Of a stretch of DNA of 64,000 bases, positions 34,798-42,595 are shown piece by piece; the first letter of the stretch is position 1; each line of letters begins with the position of its first letter. A model generated the notes under the pieces. The model worked only from the letters and a program-made list of their open reading frames with translations, was not told the origin of the DNA and ran no database searches. The DNA lies in assembly GCF_040537815.1 (NCBI RefSeq), contig NZ_JBEWSZ010000001.1:434001-498000 (forward strand), written 5' to 3'. The DNA comes from Mesorhizobium shangrilense (GTDB taxonomy: Bacteria > Pseudomonadota > Alphaproteobacteria > Rhizobiales > Rhizobiaceae). The translations under genes were made by a program, and so were the position numbers.

Positions 34798-35229
34798 ATG
34801 TCGTTTGCGAATTGTCTCCTGGTCATGGTCGGTGGTGCGCTGGGCACGCTGGCGCGCTATCTCGTCTCCACCTGGGCGCTGCCGGTGAGCAGCCAATTGC
34901 CCTGGGGCACGATCATCATCAACATCAGCGGCTCGCTGCTGATCGGGTTCTTCGGCACGCTGACCCTTGCCAGCGGCCGCTATCCGGCGCCCGAAAGCCT
35001 GCGCCTGTTCGTGATGATCGGCCTGTGCGGCGGCTACACCACGTTCTCCTCGTTCAGCCTGCAGACGCTGGATCTGATGCGCGCCGGCGGGTTCGGCCGG
35101 GCGGCGCTCAACATCGGCCTGTCGGTGGTGCTGTGCGTGGGCGCCGTGGCGCTCGGCCATGTCATCGCCGCGCGCATCAATGGCGGTGCTGCGCAGATCG
35201 CGCAGGTCGGGACTAAGGAAGAGGCTTAG
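34798..35229 (+). CDS. crcB: Fluoride channel/exporter CrcB (Fluc)
   Basis: A 143-residue four-helix membrane protein that dimerises into a fluoride channel and protects against fluoride toxicity. The family motifs are visible: 'GGALGTLARYLVS', the 'TIIINISGSLLIGFF' helix with the pore Asn, and 'GLCGGYTTFSSFSLQT' with the Phe-box residues. AGAGGATCG precedes the ATG. Expression is under the fluoride riboswitch upstream. An IS1595-type element starts only 33 bp downstream. Confidence 0.95.
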   Translation: MSFANCLLVMVGGALGTLARYLVSTWALPVSSQLPWGTIIINISGSLLIGFFGTLTLASGRYPAPESLRLFVMIGLCGGYTTFSSFSLQTLDLMRAGGFGRAALNIGLSVVLCVGAVALGHVIAARINGGAAQIAQVGTKEEA

Positions 35230-35311
35230 GAGTGAGGTTCCGAACAATCTAGGAATATTTTCAGCATATTATACTTTGCGTACCCACTATGCCGATAGCG
35301 CGAGGTGAGAT

Positions 35312-36967
35312 ATGACTCACCACGGGAAAATCGGATGGGGGGCGGATGGAATGGCTGCGAACGGCGTAAACTTGGACGCGCTGATCCCGCGGGCAGATTT
35401 GTCTGTTGGTGATGGAGTGGTAGCCGGCGAAACGGGTCCTACGCAACTTACCTACTCGCATTTCAAGGAGGATGATTTCTTCGCTAAATTCTTGCGCAAG
35501 CCAGAATTCCAGCGAGAAACAGTCCATTGGTCCCCTAAGAAAATCTACGACTTGGTGGCCGACTTCTTGGACCGGCGACTAGTCCCTGCCGTCATCCTTT
35601 GGCGTGCTGGCCAGTTCAATTTCGTGGTCGATGGAGCGCACCGCATCTCTGCCCTTATGGCTTGGATATATGATGATTATGGAGATGGTGATCGATCAAA
35701 GGAGCTTTTCGGGCCGCGCCTGCCACCGGAACAGGTGGCGCTAGCTGGGAAAACACGGACGCTGATCGATAAAAACATCGGTAAATTCAAACTCTACCAA
35801 GCTGGGTTGACTTACCCAAGTGTCGTTACCGATTCCCAGACAGCTCGGATGAGCAACCTAACTATCGCGTTCTTTGTAGCTCAGTGGGTTCCCGCAACCA
35901 GCGCAAAGGCGGCTGAAGAATCGTTCTTTACAATCAACGACGCGGCAACACCGCTAGACAAGACAGAAAAACGGATCATTCGTTCACGAGAATCCGCGGC
36001 TGCAATCTCGTCTCGGGCAATCGCACACGGCGGCAGCGGATATTCTTACTGGAAGAAATTCCCCGATGGCGTGCAGAAGACCATTATTGACACGTCCAAG
36101 GACATTTACACGGCACTCTATAGGCCGCCTATGCTGGAGGGTCCGGTTGACACGCTGGATGTTCCGGTCGCCGGTCGCGGCTACAGCGTGCTGCCTTTTG
36201 TCTTTGATCTAGTGAACCAGGTTAATGCGACTAAGGTCGCGGATTCCACTGGGGCAAAGATAAAGGATCGTTTAGAGCCAGACGCCGAAGGCGCCGATAC
36301 CGCAAAGTATCTCCGGCGCGTGTGGAGAACCGTATCCCGCCTTACGAGCAAAGAACCTACATCTCTGGGTATGCATCCGGTGGTCTACTATTACACCCGC
36401 GGCGGCGCATTTTCCCCGTGGGCCTTCCTCGCGTGGTCGCAGATAATCGACCGCATCTTTGCTGAGGGGAAAGTGAACCGGTTTTGCGACGTACGCAGCG
36501 AGATGGAACGTTTTTTAATAGCCCACAAATGGGTAATGACGGAAATCATCCACAAGAATGGTAGCGGTGACCGTAGCATACCATGGCTCGACCGTTACTG
36601 GTCTCTTGCTTTGCAGTCATTCATGGACGGGAAAACTTATGACGAGGTGATCCAGACAATGAGTGATCACAAAGACTTTGGTCTTTTGCGAACTAAGGAT
36701 CCAATGATCCGCATGGCAGCGGCAGACAAAAAGCCCGGCACGGGCAAATTCGCTGCCAAAACCACGACCGCGGCGATATGGGATGCGGCCCTCCCCGGGG
36801 CTCCTAGGTGTCCATACTGTTCTGGACTATGGCATCGGAATTCATTTCATGGCGATCACGTTAGCCCTAAAAGGGAGGGGGGTGACAATCGCCAATCCAA
36901 TGAAGCGATAGCGCATCCTTATTGTGATGCAACTTATAAGGACTACAAGGCAGCTAGGGCCGCTTAG
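35312..36967 (+). CDS. DUF262 N-terminal / HNH C-terminal protein (likely type IV restriction or defence)
   Basis: A 551-residue protein. Residues about 60-130 hold the DUF262/ParB-like fold ('EFQRETVHWSPKKIYDLVAD', 'VVDGAHRISALMAWI'; the QR and DGxxR positions are the nucleotide-handling signature). The C-terminus is an HNH zinc nuclease ('CPYCSGLWHRNSFHGDHVSP', 'GGDNRQSNEAIAHPYCD'). This layout is that of GmrSD- and BrxU-like enzymes that cleave modified phage DNA. GAGGTGAG precedes the ATG. It is internal to an IS1595-type element, so it appears to travel as cargo. Modified-base specificity is inference. Confidence 0.8.
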   Translation: MTHHGKIGWGADGMAANGVNLDALIPRADLSVGDGVVAGETGPTQLTYSHFKEDDFFAKFLRKPEFQRETVHWSPKKIYDLVADFLDRRLVPAVILWRAGQFNFVVDGAHRISALMAWIYDDYGDGDRSKELFGPRLPPEQVALAGKTRTLIDKNIGKFKLYQAGLTYPSVVTDSQTARMSNLTIAFFVAQWVPATSAKAAEESFFTINDAATPLDKTEKRIIRSRESAAAISSRAIAHGGSGYSYWKKFPDGVQKTIIDTSKDIYTALYRPPMLEGPVDTLDVPVAGRGYSVLPFVFDLVNQVNATKVADSTGAKIKDRLEPDAEGADTAKYLRRVWRTVSRLTSKEPTSLGMHPVVYYYTRGGAFSPWAFLAWSQIIDRIFAEGKVNRFCDVRSEMERFLIAHKWVMTEIIHKNGSGDRSIPWLDRYWSLALQSFMDGKTYDEVIQTMSDHKDFGLLRTKDPMIRMAAADKKPGTGKFAAKTTTAAIWDAALPGAPRCPYCSGLWHRNSFHGDHVSPKREGGDNRQSNEAIAHPYCDATYKDYKAARAA

Positions 36968-37142
36968 GGATAACCTTGGCAATTGCGCGGTCAAATGCCC
37001 TGCCGCTTTCGTCCGCCTCAAGTTCCCGAGCGGCTTCCTTGAACCGCTCGGATTGCTCTTTCTGACTAAGTTTTTCCGCCCTTTTGCCGCTTGGCTTTCG
37101 GACGGTATTTGGAGGGTCGCCAGACGCCATAGGGTGCCTCAC
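36954..37142 (-). CDS. Small IS-associated passenger protein
   Basis: A 62-residue soluble protein ('QSERFKEAARELEADESGRA', 'FDRAIAKVIPKRP'). Its GTG overlaps the transposase stop codon (GTGA), implying co-translation with the transposase. From memory, small proteins with this QSERF...DESG motif often accompany ISXO2-type transposases. Function unknown. It converges on the DUF262-HNH gene with a 14-bp overlap. ATG at 37130 is an alternative start. Confidence 0.65.
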   Translation of the reverse strand: MRHPMASGDPPNTVRKPSGKRAEKLSQKEQSERFKEAARELEADESGRAFDRAIAKVIPKRP

Positions 37143-38086
37143 CTTGCACTAGTCGTTTCATAGGTCAGGCGCTTGCCGACAACGCCGTCAAGGATGCGAC
37201 CGGCCCGCGCTTCATCGTTCACGCCAAGGGCTACGCGTGCATTGTGGCGGAAGTCAAATTCCGCAAGATAGCGGTGAAGGTGCTTTTCGGCGCAGTGCTG
37301 GTAGGTGCCGCGCATACCGCGCTTGAAGATGCTGAAATAGCTTTCGATGGTGTTCGAATGCACCTCGCCACGGACGTACTCCTTGGCTGAATGCTTGACC
37401 GACTGGTGATCGGCAAAGTGATCACCCATGCCGCCGTACAGCTTGCTCTCGTCGGTGTAGAGGATGCTTTCGCGGGCGATATTGTCAGTCACCAGTTCGG
37501 CCACGTTGACCTTGGTCGCCTGCACAACATGGAAGGTGCGAACCGAGCCGCCACGCTCGATAAGGCCAAGGATGGCGCGCTTGTTGCTGGTGCCAGCCTT
37601 GCGCTTCAAGAGCGGGCGACCCTTGCGCTGTGGCGAAGGCGATTGATCAGTTGCCTTGCCGAGATAAGTCTCGTCGGCCTCGACGACCATACCGCTGCCA
37701 CCAAGCGGACCAAGCTTGCCGTCGCGCATGGCTTCACGGATGCGATGCGAGATGAACCAAGCGGTTTTCAGGGTCACGCCAAGGGTGCGGTGAAGCTGGT
37801 TGCTCGAAATGCCCTTCTTTGACGAGGCGATAAGGAAGATCGCCTGTAGCCAATGGTTGAGCTTGACGTGGCTGGCTTCGAAGATGGTGCCGATCTTCAC
37901 GGTGAAGGGCTTGCGGCACTGGTAGCACTTGTAGGTGCCAATGCGGGTGCTCTTGCCTTCCATCTTCGAAATGCGCTCGACGCCGCCGCAATGCGGGCAA
38001 GTGGGACCGTTCGGCCAAATCCTGGCTTCTACAAACTTGTAGGCCTCGGCCTCGTCGTGAAAGTGGCGGTCTGAAAGCACGGACAT
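37139..38086 (-). CDS. IS1595-family (ISXO2-like) transposase, element A
   Basis: A 315-residue transposase. The N-terminal zinc ribbon ('CPHCGGVERISKMEG', 'YKCYQCRKPFTV') and the ISXO2-like catalytic domain ('LHRTLGVTLKTAWFISHRIR', 'VVEADETYLGKAT', 'LYTDESKLYGGM', 'VHSNTIESYFSIFKRGMRG') are complete; the DDE/DDN residues lie in the EADET, TDES and HSNTIE segments. It is apparently intact. The small gene at 36954-37142 is translated from its stop. Confidence 0.93.
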   Translation of the reverse strand: MSVLSDRHFHDEAEAYKFVEARIWPNGPTCPHCGGVERISKMEGKSTRIGTYKCYQCRKPFTVKIGTIFEASHVKLNHWLQAIFLIASSKKGISSNQLHRTLGVTLKTAWFISHRIREAMRDGKLGPLGGSGMVVEADETYLGKATDQSPSPQRKGRPLLKRKAGTSNKRAILGLIERGGSVRTFHVVQATKVNVAELVTDNIARESILYTDESKLYGGMGDHFADHQSVKHSAKEYVRGEVHSNTIESYFSIFKRGMRGTYQHCAEKHLHRYLAEFDFRHNARVALGVNDEARAGRILDGVVGKRLTYETTSAR

Positions 38087-38188
38087 CGGTCTAACTCCTT
38101 ATGGAATCAACCTATTCCGATTGTGTGGGTACGTCAAGTATAATATGCGGAATATTTTCCTAATTATATACGTGACAAAGTAAGCTCC

Positions 38189-38374
38189 ATGTGCGATAGT
38201 GAAAAGCGACAGGCCGGCAAAGGGTTACACGGAATCGAGATCACGCCCGACCTGCATCGGGTGGGCGTGTCTTTGCTTCTATCCTCTGGATTGCTAAAGC
38301 CCGAAGCTGAGGGACGAGTGCGGGTTCTGGCTGATCTGGTGGAGGCGATCCTGTGTGGCGAAAAAAGGCCCTAA
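38189..38374 (+). CDS. Possible small passenger protein
   Basis: A 61-residue frame whose second half ('LHRVGVSLLLSSGLLKPEAE', 'VLADLVEAILCGEK') looks protein-like, but it overlaps the opposite-strand gene at 38241 by 134 bp and has only a weak AAGTAAG site. One of the two is probably not expressed, and the opposite gene is favoured. Confidence 0.3.
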   Translation: MCDSEKRQAGKGLHGIEITPDLHRVGVSLLLSSGLLKPEAEGRVRVLADLVEAILCGEKRP

Positions 38375-38831
38375 CGGCAAACCATCCAACTGCCATGTGT
38401 AGGTCTATGAATTTCTTGGATCGCTCCTGGATGTCTAGGAGGGTAAGCGTTTTACCGGTTCCGGTCGCGAATTTTGTCCAGTTAGAAAACGGCGTTATGC
38501 CGATGCAGGCATCGCCAGCATCATCGTACTTCGCCGAGAAATGCGCCAACTCGTGTCGCTTCTTGTAGGACTTGGAGAGTTTTGCAGAGAGCTGCGTCCA
38601 CATGGTGGACTCGATCTCATCGATTTCCTCCAAGGACATCAGGCTGTCGCAAATCGCCAGCCGCGTGTCGAAACTGATGATCACGTCAAAAATGGTATAT
38701 GCTCTACGCTGGTTTTTGATATCGGCCGCAGCAGCAAACAAATTTGCGAGTTGAAATTCTACCAACGACCAATTTGACAATGCGGCTCCTACACTTCGCA
38801 GCGGATCAGAGTTTGAAACCATGAGAGACAC
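38241..38831 (-). CDS. Hypothetical passenger protein of element B
   Basis: A 196-residue soluble, mainly helical protein ('AALSNWSLVEFQLANLFAAA', 'WTQLSAKLSKSYKKRHELAH'). The 'RHELAHF' segment in the middle resembles helical nucleotidyltransferase-partner or HEPN-like sequences, but I cannot assign it. GTG at 38831 or ATG at 38822 may start it, overlapping the divergent small gene's start. Confidence 0.6.
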   Translation of the reverse strand: MSLMVSNSDPLRSVGAALSNWSLVEFQLANLFAAAADIKNQRRAYTIFDVIISFDTRLAICDSLMSLEEIDEIESTMWTQLSAKLSKSYKKRHELAHFSAKYDDAGDACIGITPFSNWTKFATGTGKTLTLLDIQERSKKFIDLHMAVGWFAVRAFFRHTGSPPPDQPEPALVPQLRALAIQRIEAKTRPPDAGRA

Positions 38832-38970
38832 CGATCAAAAAGAAGATGAAGCCAAATTCAATGAGACGCTGAAGCGGATGCTCAAGACGCCGCCGAAGCC
38901 GCACGAAGCGCATCCTAAGCCGAGTCGAGAAAATAAATCTCCCAAAACGGAACAGAAGGGGGACGACTAG
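38821..38970 (+). CDS. 49-residue charged small protein of element B
   Basis: ATG at 38821 opens MRDTDQKEDEAKFNETLKRM, then a Pro/Lys/His-rich tail ending at TAG 38970. From memory, the 'FNETLKRMLKTPPKPH' motif is typical of small proteins accompanying ISXO2-type elements in alphaproteobacteria. Likely disordered. Its start region overlaps that of the divergent 196-residue gene. Function unknown. Confidence 0.55.
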   Translation: MRDTDQKEDEAKFNETLKRMLKTPPKPHEAHPKPSRENKSPKTEQKGDD

Positions 38971-39008
38971 GTTTGCAAATATTAGCGAATCCGGCCACGA
39001 TTCGTTTG

Positions 39009-39034
39009 TAAAAAAAGACCCCGCCGAAGCGGGG
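39009..39034 (-). terminator. Rho-independent terminator, minus strand
   Basis: CCCCGC/GCGGGG stem with a CGAA loop and a run of seven A on the + strand (T-run when read on the minus strand). It follows the small minus-strand gene at 39059-39169. Confidence 0.75.
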
Positions 39035-39058
39035 CTTGGAGTTGAAGTCTTCTACCAA

Positions 39059-39169
39059 TCACATCGTCGGGTATGACCGACAATGTTCTCGGACGAATTC
39101 CAATCGTCCGAACCGTACGCGCCAGTAAAAGATGACGTGTACAGCTTTCGGCCACGAGCATGTCACCAT
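39059..39169 (-). CDS. 36-residue basic peptide gene in element B
   Basis: ATG at 39169 has AAAGGAGAA about seven bases upstream; the frame encodes an aromatic, basic peptide (MVTCSWPKAVHVIFYWRVRF...) and ends at 39059, 25 bp before a terminator. Ribosome site and terminator together support a real transcript. The 'RFGRLEFVREHCRS' part looks conserved in type. Function unknown. Confidence 0.5.
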   Translation of the reverse strand: MVTCSWPKAVHVIFYWRVRFGRLEFVREHCRSYPTM

Positions 39170-39372
39170 GTTCGTTTCTCCTTTGCGCGGAGTATGCCCG
39201 CGCTGCTCGGTGCACCATGCACCGCTGGCAAAGCGCCGGTGCATCGAGCCAAAGGAGGCCGACTCAGTATTTATTTGATTCGCGGTCGCCTAGCGACCCT
39301 CACAAGCCCTGTTACCCGCTTTCCACAGGCGGCTTTTTCTTGCGTAACAAAAGTAGCTTGCGCGCCTTCTGC

Positions 39373-40344
39373 TTAGGCGTGACCGGTTTCACCAATCCGC
39401 CGATAGGTAAGGCGCTTGCCTTCGATCATTGCAAGCAACTGGTCATGGCGTTCGGTGTCAGTCACCTTAAGCGCGGTGCGGCGATTGTAGCGGAAATCGA
39501 ACTCGGCCAAGTAGCGGTGCAAATGAGCCTCGCCGCAATGCTGATAAACGCCAACCATGCCGCGCTTGAACACTGAGAACACGTTCTCAATCGTGTTCGA
39601 ATGGATCGACACGCCGTCCTCATAGCGAACATATTCGCCAGCGGAATGATTGGTCGTCTTGTGTGAGGCGTACTCCTCGCCGGTCACGGTGTAGAGCTTG
39701 GACTGGTCGGTGTAGAGCGTCGAAGCGCGGTCGGCATTGCGCACCAGGATATCGCGCACAACGGCCTTGGTGGCGTGCTGGACGTGAACCATGCGGGCTT
39801 TGCCGCCACGCTCGACAAGGCCGATAACGGTGCGCTTCGGCTTCATCTTGCGCTTCAAGCGCGGCTGGCCCTTACGCTGGGGCGAAAGGTAGTCGCGATC
39901 AACGCGGCCAATGTAGGTTTCGTCGGCTTCGACAGTCTTGCCTTCTCCACCAAGCGGACCAGCCGACTTCACGTCTTCCGCCATGGCTTCGCGAATGCGG
40001 TGCGCCATAAACCAAGCGGTCTTGTAGGTGACGCCAAGCATACGGTGCAGCTGGTGCGCGGACATGCCCTTCTTTGACGAAGCCATGAGGAACGTCGCCA
40101 GAAGCCACTTGTTCAAGGCGATCTTGGAGCGCTCGAACACGGTGCCTACAGTGACGGTGAACTGTTCGCGGCATTCCATGCAGTTGTACAGGCCGGGGCG
40201 GTGAGCCTTGCCTTCCATCTTGGTGATACGGTCGGGATTAGCGTTGCCACAATGCGGGCAGTTCGGACCATGCGGCCAACGCTGCGCTTCCAAATGGATG
40301 CGGGCTGCGTCGGCGTCTTGCAAGATTGGGCTGTCGAGTTTCAT
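39373..40344 (-). CDS. IS1595-family (ISXO2-like) transposase, element B
   Basis: A 323-residue transposase clearly related to, but distinct from, the one in element A. Zinc ribbon 'CPHCGNANPDRITKMEG' and 'YNCMECREQFTV', catalytic domain 'LHRMLGVTYKTAWFMAHRIR', 'TVEADETYIGRVD', 'LYTDQSKLYTVTG' and 'IHSNTIENVFSVFKRGMVG'. All core motifs are present, so it looks functional. Confidence 0.93.
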   Translation of the reverse strand: MKLDSPILQDADAARIHLEAQRWPHGPNCPHCGNANPDRITKMEGKAHRPGLYNCMECREQFTVTVGTVFERSKIALNKWLLATFLMASSKKGMSAHQLHRMLGVTYKTAWFMAHRIREAMAEDVKSAGPLGGEGKTVEADETYIGRVDRDYLSPQRKGQPRLKRKMKPKRTVIGLVERGGKARMVHVQHATKAVVRDILVRNADRASTLYTDQSKLYTVTGEEYASHKTTNHSAGEYVRYEDGVSIHSNTIENVFSVFKRGMVGVYQHCGEAHLHRYLAEFDFRYNRRTALKVTDTERHDQLLAMIEGKRLTYRRIGETGHA

Positions 40345-40427
40345 GGCTAGGTGCTCCCTGCCATGTTTGTAGCAAACGGCCCATGCTTTGTCACGTATAT
40401 AATTAGGAATATTTTCTTAGAAGGTCG

Positions 40428-40510
40428 TTGACCGGGTGAGGGCAGCGGTGCTATATTTTTGTCCATGGTGCTGATTTGCGCCGATAACCCGCTGCAGAGG
40501 CGGGTTTTGT
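40428..40510 (+). ncRNA. Candidate short transcript with promoter and terminator, copy 2
   Basis: TTGACC, exactly 17 bp, CTATAT is a strong sigma-70-type promoter, followed by GGTGCTGATTTGCG and a CCCGC/GCGGG hairpin with TTTTG. It parallels the unit at 34511-34602 base for base in the conserved blocks. It lies 12 bp beyond the right target copy of element B, so the two ISs have inserted just upstream of its promoter. Probably an sRNA or a phage leader transcript. Confidence 0.5.
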
Positions 40511-40547
40511 GTTTCTGGTGACCATAAGACGAACGGGCCGACAATGG

Positions 40548-40739
40548 ACGCTGGCGCTCTACGGCGCCCCCCCTCTGTCCTGCCGGACATCTCCCCCACG
40601 AGTGGGGAGATCAGCTGCAATTCTGGCTTTTGCCAATCGCAAACATTGGCAGCCTGGCAGAGCGGCGAGGCTGCCAATCTCCCCACCTGTGAGGGAGATG
40701 TCCGGCAGGACAGAGGGGGGCGCCGTAGAGCGCCAGCGT
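40548..40739. repeat. 192-bp imperfect palindrome
   Basis: Outer arms of about 45 bp (starting ACGCTGGCGCTCTACGGCGC and its inverse ending at 40739) pair almost fully, with an inner GATTGGCAGC-type hairpin pair. From memory it resembles the mosaic intergenic palindromes repeated in Mesorhizobium and Rhizobium genomes (RIME-like). It separates the short transcript from the prophage genes. Confidence 0.75.
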
Positions 40740-40786
40740 TCCTCGGTCAGGCCGCTGACCACTCCGCAACATCCGCGAGAAATCCC

Positions 40787-41212
40787 ATGCCCACACGCTA
40801 TGCCGCCATCATTACCGACGATGACGGCCGTGAGGTCGTTAGCGGCATCGGCCAGTTCGAGGGTGCTGCGCCCGATCTGCCGGCGGGACGCGCCGAGGCG
40901 GTTGGCCCGGGCGTGCTGATCGGCATGGTGCGAGGCGGTCCGGTCGATGCCGCCGGCGGGTTCGGTTTTCCGCTGGGCTCGACTGGCGTCAATGGCCGCG
41001 CCATTGCGCTTGCCATGCTGGAGAAGGTTCGCTCCGAGGCGAATAAGCGAGAGGCCTTGCCGGCCGTGAGCCTGGCATCTGCCACGCAAGAGCCGGAGCC
41101 AGCCAGACGCGGCAAGGCAAAGCCGGTTCGCGTCAAGGCAGCCAAGGGCAAGAAGGCCCGCAAGCGACGGGCAGGGGCGGCCAAACCGGCCGAACGGCCG
41201 GCGCATGACTGA
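40787..41212 (+). CDS. Phage hypothetical protein
   Basis: A 141-residue protein preceding the terminase genes. The N-terminal two thirds ('[20 protein letters not shown]', '[20 protein letters not shown]') look globular and the last third is a lysine/arginine tail, as in DNA-binding packaging proteins. Family not recognised. Start at the Met before the domain. It overlaps the next gene by 8 bp. Confidence 0.55.
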   Translation: MPTRYAAIITDDDGREVVSGIGQFEGAAPDLPAGRAEAVGPGVLIGMVRGGPVDAAGGFGFPLGSTGVNGRAIALAMLEKVRSEANKREALPAVSLASATQEPEPARRGKAKPVRVKAAKGKKARKRRAGAAKPAERPAHD

Positions 41213-41558
41213 TACCGGCAGCGACGAAACGCGCCGCAAGCCCGCTGCGAAAGCCCGTCCCAAGCGGACCAAGAAGACGCTGGGCGACGATTTCCTGGCC
41301 GCCGTGCGCGCCGATTTCCGGGCGTATGGCGCCGGTGTCATCGCCGAGGTGCGGGCCGACAAGCCCGACCAGTATCTGAAGATCGTGCTTTCGGTGCTGC
41401 CCAAGGATTTTGATGTTTCGATCAACCAACTGGACGGGCTGAGCGATGAGGAGATCCGCATCCGCATCCGCAGTCTCGAGACCGTCCTCAGGCCGTTCCT
41501 CGAAGGGCGTGCCGATCGCGGCCAAGACGGAATATCTGGCGCTGCTGGCGGAGCTTGA
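41205..41558 (+). CDS. Possible terminase small-subunit-like protein
   Basis: A 117-residue protein overlapping the gene before (ATGACTGA) and the terminase frame after. 'KKTLGDDFLAAVRADFRAYG', 'QYLKIVLSVLPKDFDVS' and 'LSDEEIRIRIRSLETV' resemble the small protein that precedes the large terminase in many alphaproteobacterial phages. DNA recognition for packaging is the likely original role. Confidence 0.6.
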   Translation: MTDTGSDETRRKPAAKARPKRTKKTLGDDFLAAVRADFRAYGAGVIAEVRADKPDQYLKIVLSVLPKDFDVSINQLDGLSDEEIRIRIRSLETVLRPFLEGRADRGQDGISGAAGGA

Positions 41559-42210
41559 CCGCAGGCGCCGTACCAACCAACTGGCTGTTTACAGGCCGTA
41601 TCAACGCCAGGCCGAGTTTCATGCCGCCGGCGCCACAAACCGCGAACGCTTGTTCATGGCCGGCAACCAGCTTGGCAAGACCAGGGCAGGGGGCGCCGAA
41701 TGGGCGATGCATCTGACCGGCCGCTATCCCGACTGGTGGCAGGGCAAGGTTTTTGACAATGCTGTTCGGCTGTGGGCTGCCGGCGTGACCGGCGAGGGCA
41801 CGCGCGACAACCCGCAGCGCGTGCTGATGGGCCCGCCGCAGCAGCAGGCGGCCTGGGGTACGGGCATGATCCCCGGTGATGCCATCTTAAACACCATCAT
41901 GGGGCGTGGCGCGCCCGGTGCGCTGGACAGCGTCGTGGTGCGCCATGGCGGCGGCGGCGATGTGCAGGCCGATGAGAGCGTGCTGTCGTTCAAGAGCTAC
42001 GAAAAGGGCCGCGAGAAATGGCAGGGCGAAACCCTGCATGGCGTGTGGTTCGACGAGGAGCCGCCGCTGGACATCTATTCCGAAGGCCTGACCCGCACCA
42101 ACGCCACCGGCGGCATCACAATCGTCACCTTCACGCCGCTGCTCGGCATGTCCGACGTGGTGCTGCTGTTCCTGTCGGCTGGCGAGGTGGAGAAGATGGG
42201 GAAGGGCTAG
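41509..42210 (+). pseudogene. Terminase large subunit, N-terminal half
   Basis: About 233 residues of the ATPase domain: 'YRPYQRQAEFHAAG', Walker A 'MAGNQLGKT', 'QRVLMGPPQQQAAWGTG' and Walker B 'LHGVWFDEEPPLDIYSE'. The reading frame then ends at 42210, where a minus-strand lipoprotein gene begins; the nuclease half continues from 42596. The protein cannot package DNA in this state. Start GTG 41509. Confidence 0.88.
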
Positions 42211-42516
42211 CTATGGGTACTTGCTACCTGCAAGCTGTCTGGCGCGGCCCTCGGTAGTCGGCGATTTACGGGTGAGCGGGGTACAAATGACCGCCATTTG
42301 CCCTGAAATACGATCAAGATACTGCAGACAAGATTTATTGGGTGTGTCTGGGATACAAACTCTAACGTTCACAGGCACAAGCTTTCCGCCGGGGATTGCC
42401 CCGTACTCGGTATGGTTTGTGCATGTTGTTCTTGCACTCGAATAAGGCACATTCGCTTGGCTAGTGCATGCGGTTGCGCTGGCAGCGATTGCTACAATGA
42501 TTGCTATGCGGATCAT
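42211..42516 (-). CDS. Small lipoprotein inserted in the terminase gene
   Basis: A 101-residue predicted lipoprotein: 'IRIAIIVAIAASATACTS' with lipobox ATAC, then a four-Cys mature part. GGGGGG lies upstream of the ATG at 42516. It lies opposite to the phage genes between the two terminase halves, so it arrived as a roughly 390-bp insert (moron). Function unknown, possibly surface exclusion. Confidence 0.7.
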   Translation of the reverse strand: MIRIAIIVAIAASATACTSQANVPYSSARTTCTNHTEYGAIPGGKLVPVNVRVCIPDTPNKSCLQYLDRISGQMAVICTPLTRKSPTTEGRARQLAGSKYP

Positions 42517-42595
42517 GTATCCCCCCAAGTCCTTCGCCAACTTCGCACCCACCCCCGTCGTTATCAACTCTGGAGCTTGATTGGAGCACACAAGA

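Larger units (their letters stand above)
35263..38148. mobile_element. IS1595/ISXO2-family element A with DUF262-HNH cargo
   Basis: Terminal inverted repeats of 24 bp with two mismatches (35264-35287, GCATATTATACTT...GTACCCAC, and 38125-38148 in inverse). The 11-bp string GGAATATTTTC flanks it on both sides (35252-35262 and 38149-38159). Contents: a DUF262-HNH gene, a small gene coupled to the transposase, and the transposase. The passenger gene makes it more than a simple insertion sequence. Confidence 0.85.
38160..40405. mobile_element. IS1595/ISXO2-family element B with small passengers
   Basis: Ends are 20-bp perfect inverted repeats TAATTATATACGTGACAAAG (38161-38180 and inverse at 40386-40405). 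GGAATATTTTC flanks it at 38149-38159 and 40406-40416, sharing the left copy with element A. It contains an ISXO2-like transposase (39373-40344) and several small genes, including a 196-residue unknown protein. Its ends differ from element A's, so it is a distinct element. Confidence 0.85.

Noticed and set aside
38189..38374. Firm gene call for the 61-residue + frame in element B
   Set aside because: It overlaps a better-supported opposite gene and has only a weak ribosome site; kept only as low confidence.
42211..42516. Lipoprotein insert as an insertion sequence
   Set aside because: The insert lacks a transposase and obvious terminal inverted repeats; it looks like a phage moron gene.
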